Under the pieces are notes generated by a model. That model worked only from the letters and a program-made list of their open reading frames with translations. It searched no databases and was not told the DNA's origin. Positions 36,593-46,042 of a stretch of 64,000 nt of DNA are shown here, in pieces. The translations under genes were made by a program, and so were the position numbers. Numbering within the stretch: the first letter of the stretch is position 1; the number at the start of each line of letters is the position of its first letter. The stretch comes from Roseovarius aestuarii. Its GTDB lineage: Bacteria; Pseudomonadota; Alphaproteobacteria; Rhodobacterales; Rhodobacteraceae. The stretch lies in assembly GCA_027214255.1 (NCBI GenBank), contig JAPWHL010000002.1:124001-188000 (forward strand). The letters are read 5' to 3'.

Positions 36593-38464
36593 TTAGACGA
36601 TATCCAAGTCGTTATACAATTGCGCAATCGTCACATCTTCGACGGTCAACATATCGCCATTGCCAAAATCAAACACAACATCACTCCCGGTTTGCGTTGC
36701 AAAATCAAACGCATCTTGACCTGGGGCAAAGATGAAGTTGTCCAGCTCGATCAGGTCCACGTTATTCTCGAAATCCTTGATCGTGTCGTGATCCTCGCCG
36801 CGATCAAAGTGGAACACATCCACGTCGTCACCACCATACAGCACGTCATCACCATGCCCGCCGTCAAACCGGTCTGCCCCGTCACCGCCTGACAGAGTGT
36901 CGTCTCCTGAACGGCCATAAAGCTTATCGTCGCCACCATAGCCACGCAAAAGATTGCTGCCCGATGTGCCGCGCAGATCATCGTCTCCGCCTTTGGAGCC
37001 ACTAGCGGATTCAAAGCTGGTGATCGTATCGTTATTCGCCCATGAACCAGATGCCGTATCCGCCTCAAGGTCCAATGTCACGCCACCGGAACTGTCATAA
37101 TAGCTGATGTAGTCGGTGCCGCTGCCGCCTTCATAAGTGTCCTGACCACCGCCCACGCGCACATAGTCATCCCCACTGCCCAGCTCGATCAGATCCGCGC
37201 CACTTCCGTCATAGACCCGATCATCACCGCCATAGGTGCGGATCACATTCGCCCCGGAGGTCCCGGTGATGTTGTCATCTCCTGTGCGCGATCCGCTGGC
37301 GGACTCAAAATCAGCAATCGTGTCGTTATTCGCCCATGAACCAGATGCCGTATCCGCCTTAAGGTCCAATGTTACGCCACCGGAACTGTCATAATAGCTG
37401 ATGTAATCAGTGCCGCTGCCGCCGTCGTAATCGTCGGCACCGCCACCCGCGCGCACATAATCGTCTCCATCCCCTAGACTGACGACATCTGCGCCGCTCC
37501 CGTCATAGACCCGATCATCACCGCCATCTGCGGTGATCGTGTCATCGCCATCGTTGCCCCGAAGGGTATTGTTCGCGCTGTTACCGCGAAGCTGGTCATC
37601 ACCATCGTTTCCAATGGCGTTTTCAATCACGGCGTCATAGGCAATGGCCAGATTGTCCGTCGCCCCCATGGATGAAAACGCCCCTTGGCGCAGATCGATG
37701 ATCGCGTCACCCGTTCCGGTGAATTCGAACGTGTCCTGACCGCCTGTGTCCCAGATTACCTGCACACGCCCATCATCGGGTCCGGTATAGGTATCGTTGC
37801 CCGCATTGCTGGAAGTATTCGCCCCCCAGAACTGTTGCATCGCGGCGATGTCATACAACATGTAATGGCGTGATTCCTGATTGGTGACAGGATTGGTGTT
37901 GTAAGACATGACCGTAAAGCGGTCGCTTTCTTCGTTTGCGGGCAGGTACGGGCCACCGGATGGGTTGCCGCCGGCACTGTAATCTCCGGGATGTTTCAGG
38001 CCCAGCATATGACCGATTTCGTGCAGGATCAGGTTGTAGACATAGCCCTCATCCAGCGGCAGTGCTGAATTATAGACTGAACTGGAATCCCATTCCGAAC
38101 CTGAATACGCCCAACCGCCGCGCCCGCCGCCTGTGTTATCCACGTCGTTGGTGTGAAGATCCGCCGCGCGATAAAAGCTCCAATCGGCGTCTACTGCGCT
38201 ATCGTTGTCCTCAACGAAGGTAATGTTCGCATAATGCGATATCTCATCCAGAACCGTACGAAATGTCGCCTTGTAAGCACTTGTAAAGGCTGAAAAACCT
38301 CCACCGACGTCGGCCCACATAAAATCGGCAGCCGGCGCTGTTTCGAACCGATAGGTAAACACCTGAGCCGGACCATCGGGTGTTCCCCAGCTGTTGTTGC
38401 CATAATCGTCAGCTCGAAGGATTGCATCAATGCGATCACTCAATTCGCTGGGTGTCAAAATCAT
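36593..38464 (-). CDS. Serralysin-type M10 metalloprotease with RTX repeats
   Basis: A secreted zinc protease of 623 residues. The catalytic domain has H-E-I-G-H-M-L-G-L-K-H-P (148-159) and the Met-turn V-M-S-Y-N. The C-terminal half carries G-G-D-D-x-L/V-Y RTX nonapeptides that bind calcium, and it ends with the hydrophobic D-L-D-I-V signal typical of type I secretion; there is no N-terminal signal peptide. No ABC/MFP secretion genes are nearby. Two copies of a 98-residue unit are repeated in tandem in the RTX part. ATG 38464 has GGTGA upstream; GTG 38476 is an alternative start. It sits on the opposite strand between ilvB and ilvN. Confidence 0.93.
   Translation of the reverse strand: MILTPSELSDRIDAILRADDYGNNSWGTPDGPAQVFTYRFETAPAADFMWADVGGGFSAFTSAYKATFRTVLDEISHYANITFVEDNDSAVDADWSFYRAADLHTNDVDNTGGGRGGWAYSGSEWDSSSVYNSALPLDEGYVYNLILHEIGHMLGLKHPGDYSAGGNPSGGPYLPANEESDRFTVMSYNTNPVTNQESRHYMLYDIAAMQQFWGANTSSNAGNDTYTGPDDGRVQVIWDTGGQDTFEFTGTGDAIIDLRQGAFSSMGATDNLAIAYDAVIENAIGNDGDDQLRGNSANNTLRGNDGDDTITADGGDDRVYDGSGADVVSLGDGDDYVRAGGGADDYDGGSGTDYISYYDSSGGVTLDLKADTASGSWANNDTIADFESASGSRTGDDNITGTSGANVIRTYGGDDRVYDGSGADLIELGSGDDYVRVGGGQDTYEGGSGTDYISYYDSSGGVTLDLEADTASGSWANNDTITSFESASGSKGGDDDLRGTSGSNLLRGYGGDDKLYGRSGDDTLSGGDGADRFDGGHGDDVLYGGDDVDVFHFDRGEDHDTIKDFENNVDLIELDNFIFAPGQDAFDFATQTGSDVVFDFGNGDMLTVEDVTIAQLYNDLDIV
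36888..37510 (-). repeat. Tandem in-frame 294-bp duplication in the serralysin gene
   Basis: Two near-identical units with a 294-base (98-codon) period. The copies of T-T-A-T-T-C-G-C-C start at 37032 and 37326, and the following roughly 110 bases differ at only a few positions. Each unit encodes an RTX strand block and the stretch Y-I-S-Y-Y-D-S-S-G-G-V-T-L-D-L. Boundaries are approximate. Confidence 0.8.
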
Positions 38465-38732
38465 AGTCAAATTCACCGTCTAAACTGTGGGGTCTGCCGA
38501 TAACGCATTGTGCATTGCCGCCATTATCCCGGAACACTTTTGTCGATTTCCGGTATTTTCTCAAGTGCGCAGACATTTGCGGCAATCATGGGGCCTTGAT
38601 CAGCCAACCGACGCCCAATTTCTGCTGCAGTGCCCAAACAGCAAACCATATGGGAAAATCGGTTTATACTATGCGCCGGGCACGGTATAGAAATTGGGAA
38701 CGACTGAACCTTTAGCGAAGGCCACTTGCACC

Positions 38733-39299
38733 ATGTCCGCACTGAAAATCAAAAAGGGCTCGAACAAACATTCAGCCTACAATCTGCGCCCCACTTTCTC
38801 GGACGTCGAGGAACAGCACACCTTGGCCGTTCTGGTCGACAACGAAGCGGGCGTATTGGCGCGGGTGATTGGCCTGTTTTCAGGACGTGGGTACAACATC
38901 GACAGCCTGACAGTGGCCGAGATCGACCACGAAGGCCATTTGAGCCGTATCACGATCGTCACGACCGGAACACCGCAGGTCATCGAACAGATCAAAGCAC
39001 AACTGGGGCGCATCGTTCCGGTTCACAGTGTCAACGACCTAACCGTCGAAGGCAGCTCGGTTGAACGCGAGTTGGCACTGCTGAAGGTAGAAGGTACCGG
39101 CGAAAAGCGGGTCGAGGCACTGCGTCTTGCCGATATTTTTCGCGCCAATGTTGTGGACAGCACGCTGGACAGTTTCGTGTTTGAAATCACCGGGACCTCA
39201 TCCAAGATTGATGCCTTTGCCGATCTGATGCGCCCTCTGGGACTGAGTGATCTGGCGCGCACCGGCGTCGCCGCCCTACCCCGCGGCACAGTAAGCTAA
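38733..39299 (+). CDS. ilvN: Acetolactate synthase, small (regulatory) subunit
   Basis: Binds valine and modulates the IlvB catalytic subunit. The 188-residue protein has an ACT domain (about 25-100: H-T-L-A-V-L-V-D-N-E-A-G-V-L-A-R-V-I-G-L-F-S-G-R-G-Y-N-I-D-S-L) and the C-terminal ALS small-subunit domain. Length is that of the ilvH/N type. The frame is open further upstream, but ATG 38733 gives the family start; a GAAGG lies about 12 bases before it. Separated from ilvB by the serralysin, so it needs its own promoter. Confidence 0.95.
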   Translation: MSALKIKKGSNKHSAYNLRPTFSDVEEQHTLAVLVDNEAGVLARVIGLFSGRGYNIDSLTVAEIDHEGHLSRITIVTTGTPQVIEQIKAQLGRIVPVHSVNDLTVEGSSVERELALLKVEGTGEKRVEALRLADIFRANVVDSTLDSFVFEITGTSSKIDAFADLMRPLGLSDLARTGVAALPRGTVS

Positions 39300-39312
39300 T
39301 CCAGCTCAACAC

Positions 39313-39353
39313 AAATGCGCCGCACAAGACAACAACCTTGCACGGCGCATTTT
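39313..39353 (+). terminator. Terminator of ilvN
   Basis: AAATGCGCCG/CGGCGCATTT (39313-39322 with 39343-39352) with an inner CAAG/CTTG pair, ending in four T. Confidence 0.75.
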
Positions 39354-39479
39354 CTGCTCGGACCATTAAAGCATGGCCGCCGTTTACTTCCCCGGGAGTG
39401 AAAGAATAAAACGGCACTGATGCCTATTGAGGGACGCCTGCCATACGTCCGATCCGAGTGTCAGTTTGACGAATTCCTA

Positions 39480-39881
39480 TCAGGCGCTTCGCGCCATGCG
39501 CCTCTGATCAAAAGAAATCACATTCACTGAATCTGAAACAGATTCCGGGTAAATTTGTTCCTGCGAGATACACGTGTCCGTAACAGTCGGTTCTGCGGAA
39601 CGTGACAGCGCCCCGCTTGGCCCCGGAACAACACCCAGCTGAGCCCCGGCCTTTTTCAATTCCTGCCCCAAAGTTGGGTGGCTTTGATGCGACACAAGCC
39701 GTGGCGGTCCGGCCAGACGCATCTCGCCGCCGTCGCGCACGTCGAATTCCACCAAATCGCCAGCGGTCAAGGCCATGATGCCATCTGGCTCTCCGCGAAA
39801 AAACGCCAGATCACCATGATCTTCACACCAGATAACTGCCCGGTTCTCTACGCAATCACTCCAAAGAACGACACCGTACAT
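39480..39881 (-). CDS. Hypothetical protein with OB/cold-shock-like N-terminus
   Basis: A 133-residue protein. The first 65 residues (M-Y-G-V-V-L-W-S-D-C, W-C-E-D-H-G-D-L-A-F-F, L-T-A-G-D-L-V-E-F-D-V) follow the strand pattern of a cold-shock/OB domain, but the nucleic-acid-binding K-G-F-G-F-I stretch is not present. The remainder is low-complexity and probably unstructured. ATG 39881 is used because GGGGGAA precedes it closely; a TTG start at 39911 is possible. Divergent from the XRE regulator. Family assignment is inference by pattern only. Confidence 0.5.
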   Translation of the reverse strand: MYGVVLWSDCVENRAVIWCEDHGDLAFFRGEPDGIMALTAGDLVEFDVRDGGEMRLAGPPRLVSHQSHPTLGQELKKAGAQLGVVPGPSGALSRSAEPTVTDTCISQEQIYPESVSDSVNVISFDQRRMARSA

Positions 39882-39932
39882 TACTTCCCCCAATGCAACT
39901 TTTTGTCTCAATTAGAATGTATCTTTGTGGCC

Positions 39933-40035
39933 GTGTCGACCATGACCAAAACGGTGTCGGACCTGCCCTATTTGTGTCAAACTGGTCGATAAGTGACGCC
40001 AATTAGCGTCAGATGTAGTGACTCTGACACAAATA
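39933..40035. promoter_or_regulatory. Nested inverted repeats and phased GTGTC repeats upstream of the XRE gene
   Basis: TATTTGTGTCA (39969-39979) and TGACACAAATA (40025-40035) are perfect 11-base inverted arms. Within them lies TGACGC-CAATTA-GCGTCA (39994-40011), and the two palindromes share a centre at about 40002. Further GTGTC copies start at 39933, 39954 and 39974, one every 20-21 bases. The array sits between the OB-like gene and the XRE gene and suits cooperative binding of a dimeric regulator. Confidence 0.6.
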
Positions 40036-40119
40036 CGTGTTGTGATCGAATCGACGCGCCCGCGACTGGTGCATATTTTGACCCAAATCAGGCCTAGCCC
40101 TGCACAGCCGGAGACCGAG

Positions 40120-40935
40120 ATGACACGATTGCCACGCACGTCCAGTCAGCCAGACCCGGCTGAATTGCGGGCGATCTTTGGGGATAACCTGCGCAAGCTC
40201 AGCGCGGATTACCCATCGGTGGCAGGGTTGTGCCGGGATCTGGGAATCAACCGCACTCAGTTCAACCGCTATCTGACAGGTGAAAGCTTTCCGCGTCCGG
40301 ATGTCTTGCACAGAATCTGCGCCTTTTTTGGTGTCGATGCGCGCATACTGCTGGAACGCGTGGATAACTTGACCAGCGCCAGCTATGATCTACTGGGCCA
40401 CCCGGCCGTGGCCGGATATTTCGGCGACGGCCCGATTGACGTGCCCCACGAGCTGTTTCCGAATGGATTTTACCGGTTTGTCCGCCGCAGCTTTATTGAC
40501 GAAGACCTGTTTGTAAAAGGGCTGGTACATGTGCGCCGCGATGACAACTATACATTTCTGCGCGGCTTTGAACCGCGTGAGGCGTTGCGCTCGCAGGGGT
40601 TATCCACCAACCCGCGGGATCGCGAGTTTCGTGGCATCGTGATGCGTCAGGAAGAGGGCATCATGCTGATTGTCAGCCACCGTCAGGCGATGTCATGTTC
40701 CTTTAACTTTTTGGCTCCAGAGACGTCTTTTCAGACAAACCTTTGGGAAGGATATGCCACCCGCACAGTGCGGGAAAAGATCAACGGCATACGCGCAACC
40801 CGCATGGTCTATGAGCATCTGGGCACCAACATGTCTCAGGTTCTGGCCACGGCGCGGCTTGCCGGGCTTGTGACTCTTGATCAGGTCCCACCCTTTCATG
40901 CGCGCCTGTTACGCCTCAATCAACCGTTCCGTTAA
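40120..40935 (+). CDS. XRE-family helix-turn-helix regulator
   Basis: A 271-residue protein with an N-terminal Cro/CI-type helix-turn-helix (about 18-75: L-R-K-L-S-A-D-Y-P-S-V-A-G-L-C-R-D-L-G-I-N ... Q-F-N-R-Y-L-T-G) and a C-terminal domain of about 190 residues I do not recognise. The longer frame begins upstream inside the operator region; ATG 40120 has GGAG (40110-40113) 6 bases before it. The elaborate inverted repeats 85-190 bases upstream suggest autoregulation. The Rieske oxygenase gene follows after 168 bases and may be a target. Confidence 0.85.
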   Translation: MTRLPRTSSQPDPAELRAIFGDNLRKLSADYPSVAGLCRDLGINRTQFNRYLTGESFPRPDVLHRICAFFGVDARILLERVDNLTSASYDLLGHPAVAGYFGDGPIDVPHELFPNGFYRFVRRSFIDEDLFVKGLVHVRRDDNYTFLRGFEPREALRSQGLSTNPRDREFRGIVMRQEEGIMLIVSHRQAMSCSFNFLAPETSFQTNLWEGYATRTVREKINGIRATRMVYEHLGTNMSQVLATARLAGLVTLDQVPPFHARLLRLNQPFR

Positions 40936-41103
40936 GGCGTCGCGCGCAAGTTTTTGGGGCCGTGTAGCCCGATACCATGGTCGACGCGCCCTGCCCCTAG
41001 ACGCCGATGCGCGTCGCCAGATGACAAGTCGCGTCGCGGGTTGTCGGTTTGGACAGTCCCCAATGCCCTAGGATCAGAGATGCGATTCAAGGGAGTTTGA
41101 CCA

Positions 41104-42264
41104 ATGACTCAGACCATCACGAACCTGTCCAACGTCCGCACCTCGGTTGACAAAGCCAACGGCTTGCCCAACCCCCACTACATTGACCCAAACGTCTACC
41201 AAGAAGAAAAACACGCGCTGTTGTTCTCGCAATGGGCCGGTCTGGCGGTCGGGGCGGATGTGCCGGAACCGGGTGATGCCGTGCCAATAACCTTCATGGG
41301 CACCCCGTTGCTGCTATTGCGCGACAAGGACGGGAACGTGCGTGTGTTCCAGAACATCTGCCGCCACCGCGGCATGATTTTGGTCGAAGAGCCGCGCAGG
41401 ATCGAAGGCGCGATCCGGTGCCCCTATCATTCGTGGTGCTATTCTACCAAGGGGGACTTGGTCAGCACGCCACATGTCGGTGGCCCGGGGCAAAACACCC
41501 ATGTCAGCATCAAACGCAGCGAGCTGGGATTGAATGAGGTCCGCAGCCATTTGTGGCGCGATGTGGTATGGATCAACCTTTCAGGCGACGCCCCTGATTT
41601 TGAAATTGCCATGGCCGATATCATCGCGCGCTGGGCCGAGTTTGACTTGCCGCTCTATCACGGTGGTGCCGAGAGCCGTTTCCAATTGCAGGTTCGAACC
41701 AACTGGAAACTGGCCGTCGAAAACTACTGCGAGAGCTATCATTTGCCTTGGGTCCATCCGGGCCTGAACAGCTATTCGAAACTGGAGGATCACTATCACA
41801 TCGAACAACCCGGGCAGTTTTCCGGCCAAGGCACGATGGTGTATCGACAGTTGACCAACGAAGACGGCAACACGTTCCCCGATTTCCCCGAAGTTGGCGC
41901 AAAATGGAATGAACAGGCCGAATACATCGCCGCCTATCCCAACGTATTGTTGGGCGTACATCGTGATCATGCTTTTGCGATCATTCTGGAACCTCGCGGC
42001 ACCGAAGAAACCGTAGAGCACGTGCATCTCTATTATTCAGTGCCCCACAGTGACGAAGGCCTGCGCGCACGCAATGCCCAACTGTGGAAAACCGTGTTCG
42101 AAGAGGATATTTTCGTCGTCGAGGGTATGCAAAAGGGCCGTCATGCGGACCAGTTTGACGGCGGACGGTTTTCCCCGGTGATGGACAGCCCCACACACTG
42201 CTTTCACGATTGGGTCGCCACCAAGGTGGAAACCAGACGCGCGATGGCGAAAGCGGCGGAATGA
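41104..42264 (+). CDS. Rieske [2Fe-2S] ring-hydroxylating-type oxygenase, alpha subunit
   Basis: A 386-residue oxygenase component. The Rieske cluster ligands are Cys86, His88, Cys106, His109 in C-R-H-R-G and C-P-Y-H-S-W. The mononuclear iron site has the two histidines in E-N-Y-C-E-S-Y-H-L-P-W-V-H-P. The wording around the iron site is shared by the choline/betaine mono-oxygenase branch as well as aromatic dioxygenases, so the substrate is open. No reductase or beta subunit is adjacent. AGGGAG precedes ATG 41104 at 9 bases. The stop overlaps a small ORF (ATGA). Confidence 0.88.
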   Translation: MTQTITNLSNVRTSVDKANGLPNPHYIDPNVYQEEKHALLFSQWAGLAVGADVPEPGDAVPITFMGTPLLLLRDKDGNVRVFQNICRHRGMILVEEPRRIEGAIRCPYHSWCYSTKGDLVSTPHVGGPGQNTHVSIKRSELGLNEVRSHLWRDVVWINLSGDAPDFEIAMADIIARWAEFDLPLYHGGAESRFQLQVRTNWKLAVENYCESYHLPWVHPGLNSYSKLEDHYHIEQPGQFSGQGTMVYRQLTNEDGNTFPDFPEVGAKWNEQAEYIAAYPNVLLGVHRDHAFAIILEPRGTEETVEHVHLYYSVPHSDEGLRARNAQLWKTVFEEDIFVVEGMQKGRHADQFDGGRFSPVMDSPTHCFHDWVATKVETRRAMAKAAE

Positions 42265-42491
42265 CAGCGAAACAACCGGCCGAAAATTTGGACGCCGCAA
42301 TGATTGAGGCGCATGCCGTCCATGATTCCGCTGCGTTGATCCGGCTTTACACGCAGGCGGCGGACAACTCAAACGATCTGGACGCCGCCTGTTTTTACCT
42401 AACCCACGCCTATGTTTTCGCGCTTGAGGCTGGCGCGGCGCAGGCCCATGCCCTGCACGCCCGGCTGGTCCAGCACGGGCGCGAAGAATAG
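42261..42491 (+). CDS. Small helical protein coupled to the Rieske gene
   Basis: A 76-residue acidic, alanine-rich helical protein (A-A-D-N-S-N-D-L-D-A-A-C-F-Y-L-T-H-A-Y-V-F-A-L-E-A-G). It overlaps the Rieske gene stop by 4 bases (ATGA), the usual sign of translational coupling. The helical repeats resemble a single TPR-like hairpin. No family is recognised. A role with the oxygenase is inferred from the overlap alone. Confidence 0.65.
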   Translation: MTAKQPAENLDAAMIEAHAVHDSAALIRLYTQAADNSNDLDAACFYLTHAYVFALEAGAAQAHALHARLVQHGREE

Positions 42492-42513
42492 GCGGCCTTG
42501 CCAAAGTGCCACC

Positions 42514-43302
42514 CTAGGTTTCGACTCCGGCCTCACATATCTGGCGATAGAGGTGCCACGTCGCATGCCCCAAAAGCGGCAGCACGACAAACAGGCCCAC
42601 AAACCCCGGCACCATCGCCAAAAACGTGATCAGCGCGACAAACACGGCCCAAGCCAACATCGGCCCAGGATATTGCGTAACTACCTGAAAACTGGTGATC
42701 ATCGCGGTAACGAAATCCACCTCACGATCCAGCAAAAGGGGCAGGGAAATCACCGTGATCATGTAGATCAACAGCGCGAACAACCCGCCGACAAGCGTGC
42801 CAACGCCCAGCATGCTCAGCCCTTGGGAGGTCAGATACACCTCGTAGGATGAGGACACGTTGGTCATCGCCGAATGCCCTAAAAACAACGCAAAAATCAT
42901 GTGCGCCAGAAAGAACCAAAACAAAAAGACCATGATGATGATGGCACAGATCGAGGGCAGTTGACGGCGGCTTTGATGCACGATCACGCCAAAGATTTCC
43001 GCTCGATCCAACTGCAGCCCCTGTTCCAGTCGGTGGCTGACTTCATACAGCCCAACCGCGGCAAACGGCCCGATCAGGGGAAATCCAACGGCGGCAAACA
43101 CCAGCCAATAGGTGTGCCCGGTGGCCAGCGTCAGCCATGCCATAGCCCATCCCAGCAGTACATAGACCCCGGCAAAGATGATCGCGTAACCTGGTGCGCG
43201 ACGCATGTCATGCCAGCCCCGGCTCAGCGCGCGGCCAAACATGGGCATGCGGACCGCGCCAAGGGGTGGGACACCCATTTCACATGTGCGATTACTTGTC
43301 AT
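42514..43302 (-). CDS. DUF2189-family membrane protein
   Basis: A 262-residue inner-membrane protein with about six hydrophobic segments (near 35-55, 60-80, 115-145, 160-185 and two towards the end). It matches the DUF2189 family ([25 protein letters not shown]), whose role is unknown though family members are widespread. GGAGG precedes ATG 43302. It converges on the small Rieske-linked gene with 22 bases between stops. Confidence 0.85.
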   Translation of the reverse strand: MTSNRTCEMGVPPLGAVRMPMFGRALSRGWHDMRRAPGYAIIFAGVYVLLGWAMAWLTLATGHTYWLVFAAVGFPLIGPFAAVGLYEVSHRLEQGLQLDRAEIFGVIVHQSRRQLPSICAIIIMVFLFWFFLAHMIFALFLGHSAMTNVSSSYEVYLTSQGLSMLGVGTLVGGLFALLIYMITVISLPLLLDREVDFVTAMITSFQVVTQYPGPMLAWAVFVALITFLAMVPGFVGLFVVLPLLGHATWHLYRQICEAGVET

Positions 43303-43432
43303 ATGTCCTCCCTCTGGCACTATGGGATCGCCCGCTATTCGCGACATGCACCCATAACGCGTCGTCTCCGGCTGCGACCGGATTCGGACAGCTTAGCGCG
43401 GGCGAACCAGCGCTCAAATATCGAATTCAAAG

Positions 43433-44839
43433 TCAGCTTTGCAGCATCGGCGGTGGACGACGCGCAGGCCAGTCGGTAACGGCGTGATAGGCTTCGGCCG
43501 CGCGCAGCAAGGCCCGGTCCGCCCCACGCCGCCCGATCAATTGCAGCCCCATGGGCAGACCGTTCGCACCAAATCCCGCCGGAACCGCCACGCATGGCAA
43601 GCCAATCAGACTGGCGGGGATCACCACCTCCATCCATCGGTGGTAGGTATCCATTCCTTGCCCGCTGATCTCTTTTGGCCAATCCAATGTTCCATCAAAC
43701 GGCCAGACCTGCGCCGTCGGCAACGCCAGAATATCAACCTGTTCAAACAGACGTGCCGTGCACCGGAACCAATCCGAACGGATCACGCTCGCACGGTGGA
43801 CATCCATCGCACTTAGCGCGGCACCCTGGGTGGCCTCCCAGATCGCCTCGGGTTTAAGATGTTGGGCGTGCGCCGGGTCTGCCATCAAATCAGCCAATGA
43901 CGTGCTGATCGACCAGTTGCGCAGGGTCACCCAACTCTGCCAGAGGGCATCCCGTGAAAATGGCGCGTCCAACGGCGCGACGTCTGCGCCCAGTTCTGTA
44001 AATCCGTCCAAAGCCTTGGTGCACAAGTCCAGAATGCCCGGTTCAAACGGCAGCGCGCCGCCCCAATCACCAAGCCACCCGATCCGCAGGCTTGAGGGAA
44101 ATGCGGATTCGGCCAACGCCCTTCCGTGGGGTTGCATTGGGTCGGGCCCTGCCATGACATCCAGCAACAATGCCAGATCGGTCGGATTGCGCGCCATCGG
44201 GCCGTTCGTCGCCAACTGATGCAAAAATTCTTCGCCTTGGCCTGCGTCGGGCACCACGCCCCAGCTGGGCCGCATCCCGTAGACATTGCACCATCCCGCC
44301 GGATTGCGCAGGCTGCCCATCATGTCAGACCCGTCCGCGATGGACGTCATCCGCAGCGCCAAAGCCACAGCCGCACCGCCGGATGATCCACCACAACTGA
44401 GATCGGGTGCATAAGGGTTGCCGGTGCGGCCATGCACCGGATTATAGGTATGGCTGCCCAACCCGAATTCGGGCGTATTGGTTTTACCGATCACAATCGC
44501 CCCGGCCGCGCGCAACCGGGCCACATGCGGATCATCCTCCTGCGCAATCTGACCTGCAAACAAGGGCGACCCCTGAGACGTTGGAATCCCGGCCGCATTG
44601 GCCAGATCCTTGATGGCGATTGGCAGACCATGCAACAAACCGCGCGTCGCAGCCGCGTCAGCCGCGCGGGCCTCAGACAGCAGGGCCTCCTCGTCGCGCA
44701 GCGAGACCACGGCATTGACCGCACCGTTGACCTCCTTAATCCGGGTCAAGGTGGCACGCATCAGATCGCATGCGCTGAACTGACCCGCCTTCATAGACGC
44801 CAGTTGCTCTGTTGCGCCCAAGTTCAGAATATCCGACAT
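43433..44839 (-). CDS. Amidase-signature family amidase
   Basis: A 468-residue amidase hydrolysing carboxamides via a Ser-cisSer-Lys triad: Lys in I-A-I-K-D-L, the cis-serine in C-G-G-S-S-G-G-A and the nucleophile serine in S-D-M-M-G-S-L-R-N-P-A. Compared with GatA it lacks obvious gatB/gatC neighbours, so it is probably a free-standing amidase or hydantoinase-like enzyme rather than the tRNA amidotransferase. It lies 78 bases downstream of prfB on the same strand. Confidence 0.9.
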   Translation of the reverse strand: MSDILNLGATEQLASMKAGQFSACDLMRATLTRIKEVNGAVNAVVSLRDEEALLSEARAADAAATRGLLHGLPIAIKDLANAAGIPTSQGSPLFAGQIAQEDDPHVARLRAAGAIVIGKTNTPEFGLGSHTYNPVHGRTGNPYAPDLSCGGSSGGAAVALALRMTSIADGSDMMGSLRNPAGWCNVYGMRPSWGVVPDAGQGEEFLHQLATNGPMARNPTDLALLLDVMAGPDPMQPHGRALAESAFPSSLRIGWLGDWGGALPFEPGILDLCTKALDGFTELGADVAPLDAPFSRDALWQSWVTLRNWSISTSLADLMADPAHAQHLKPEAIWEATQGAALSAMDVHRASVIRSDWFRCTARLFEQVDILALPTAQVWPFDGTLDWPKEISGQGMDTYHRWMEVVIPASLIGLPCVAVPAGFGANGLPMGLQLIGRRGADRALLRAAEAYHAVTDWPARRPPPMLQS

Positions 44840-44917
44840 GGACCAGCCCCCCCCCCAAAAAACCTGATCAGCCCATCCGCAGTTATTGACGGGCTTCGAA
44901 CCTATAAATGCGTGCGC

Positions 44918-46042
44918 CTAGTCTCCCTGCGCTTCGGCGCGGCTTTTGCCGCTGACATCCATTGCAAGGGTCGCGGCCATGAACGGATCCAGGTCTCCGT
45001 CCAGCACGCCCTTGGTATCTGAGGTTTCGTGCAAGGTGCGCAGGTCTTTGACCATTTGATAGGGCTGCAAAACATAGCTGCGGATTTGGTTGCCCCAGCC
45101 TGCATCGCCCTTGTTCTCATGCGCCTCGTTGATGGCCGCGTTGCGGCGGTCCAGCTCTTGTTGATAGAGCCGCGATTTCAGCGCCTTCATGGCGATATCG
45201 CGGTTCTGGTGCTGGGATTTTTCCGAACTGGTAACCACAATCCCCGTGGGATGGTGGGTGATCCGAACGGCGGAATCCGTGGTGTTCACGTGCTGCCCGC
45301 CCGCTCCCGAACTGCGATAGGTGTCGATCCGGATATCAGCGGGGTTCACTTCGATGTCGATGTCGTCATCCACCACTGGATACACCCAGACCGAGCAGAA
45401 CGACGTGTGCCGTTTCGCAGCCGAATCAAACGGGCTGATGCGCACCAGACGATGCACGCCGCTCTCGGACTTTAGCCAGCCATAGGCATTGTGGCCGCTG
45501 ATCTTGTAAGCGGCGGATTTAATTCCGGCCTCGTCGCCTGACTGCTCGGATTGCAGCTCGACCGTGTAACCGCGTTTTTCCGCCCAGCGGACATACATCC
45601 GCGCCAACATGCTGGCCCAATCGCAGCTTTCGGTACCGCCCGCGCCTGCGTTGATTTCCAAGAACGTATCGTTGGCGTCTGCCTCGCCGTTCAGCAGGGC
45701 CTCCAGTTCTTTCTTGGCGGCGCGCTTTTGCAGCGCACGAATGGCTGTTTCTGCCTCGGTGATGATGCCAGCGTCATCCTCCATCTCACCCATTTCGATC
45801 AGTTCGATGTTATCGGATAGCTCTTGCTGGATCAAATTGTGGGTTTCCATCGCATCCACCAGGCTTTGGCGGTCGCGCATTAATTTTTGCGCCTTGGCCG
45901 GATCATCCCATAGGGTTGGATCCTCAACACGCGCGTTAAATTCTTCCAGCCGGTGCGGCGCCGTTTCCCAGCCCATCCGCTGGCGCAAAAGCTCCAGTGA
46001 GTTTTCGATCTCGGTCGTCAGAGATTGGATTTCTGCGCGCAT
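44918..46042 (-). CDS. prfB: Peptide chain release factor 2
   Basis: Recognises UGA and UAA stop codons. The 374-residue protein has the anticodon-like S-P-F motif in R-I-S-P-F-D-S and the catalytic G-G-Q in G-A-G-G-Q-H-V-N. The frame is continuous, so the programmed +1 frameshift known from many other prfB genes is absent. ATG 46042 has AAGGACC upstream; the longer frame is not family-like. It follows mrcA by 191 bases in the amidase-mrcA-prfB cluster. Confidence 0.97.
   Translation of the reverse strand: MRAEIQSLTTEIENSLELLRQRMGWETAPHRLEEFNARVEDPTLWDDPAKAQKLMRDRQSLVDAMETHNLIQQELSDNIELIEMGEMEDDAGIITEAETAIRALQKRAAKKELEALLNGEADANDTFLEINAGAGGTESCDWASMLARMYVRWAEKRGYTVELQSEQSGDEAGIKSAAYKISGHNAYGWLKSESGVHRLVRISPFDSAAKRHTSFCSVWVYPVVDDDIDIEVNPADIRIDTYRSSGAGGQHVNTTDSAVRITHHPTGIVVTSSEKSQHQNRDIAMKALKSRLYQQELDRRNAAINEAHENKGDAGWGNQIRSYVLQPYQMVKDLRTLHETSDTKGVLDGDLDPFMAATLAMDVSGKSRAEAQGD

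Noticed and set aside
36593..37510. Serralysin repeats as a CRISPR or intergenic repeat
   Set aside because: The repeats are in frame, 294 bases long and encode RTX motifs.
44918..46042. Search for the programmed frameshift in prfB
   Set aside because: The frame is continuous through the region where the shift occurs in other bacteria; no slippery CTT-TGA site is present.
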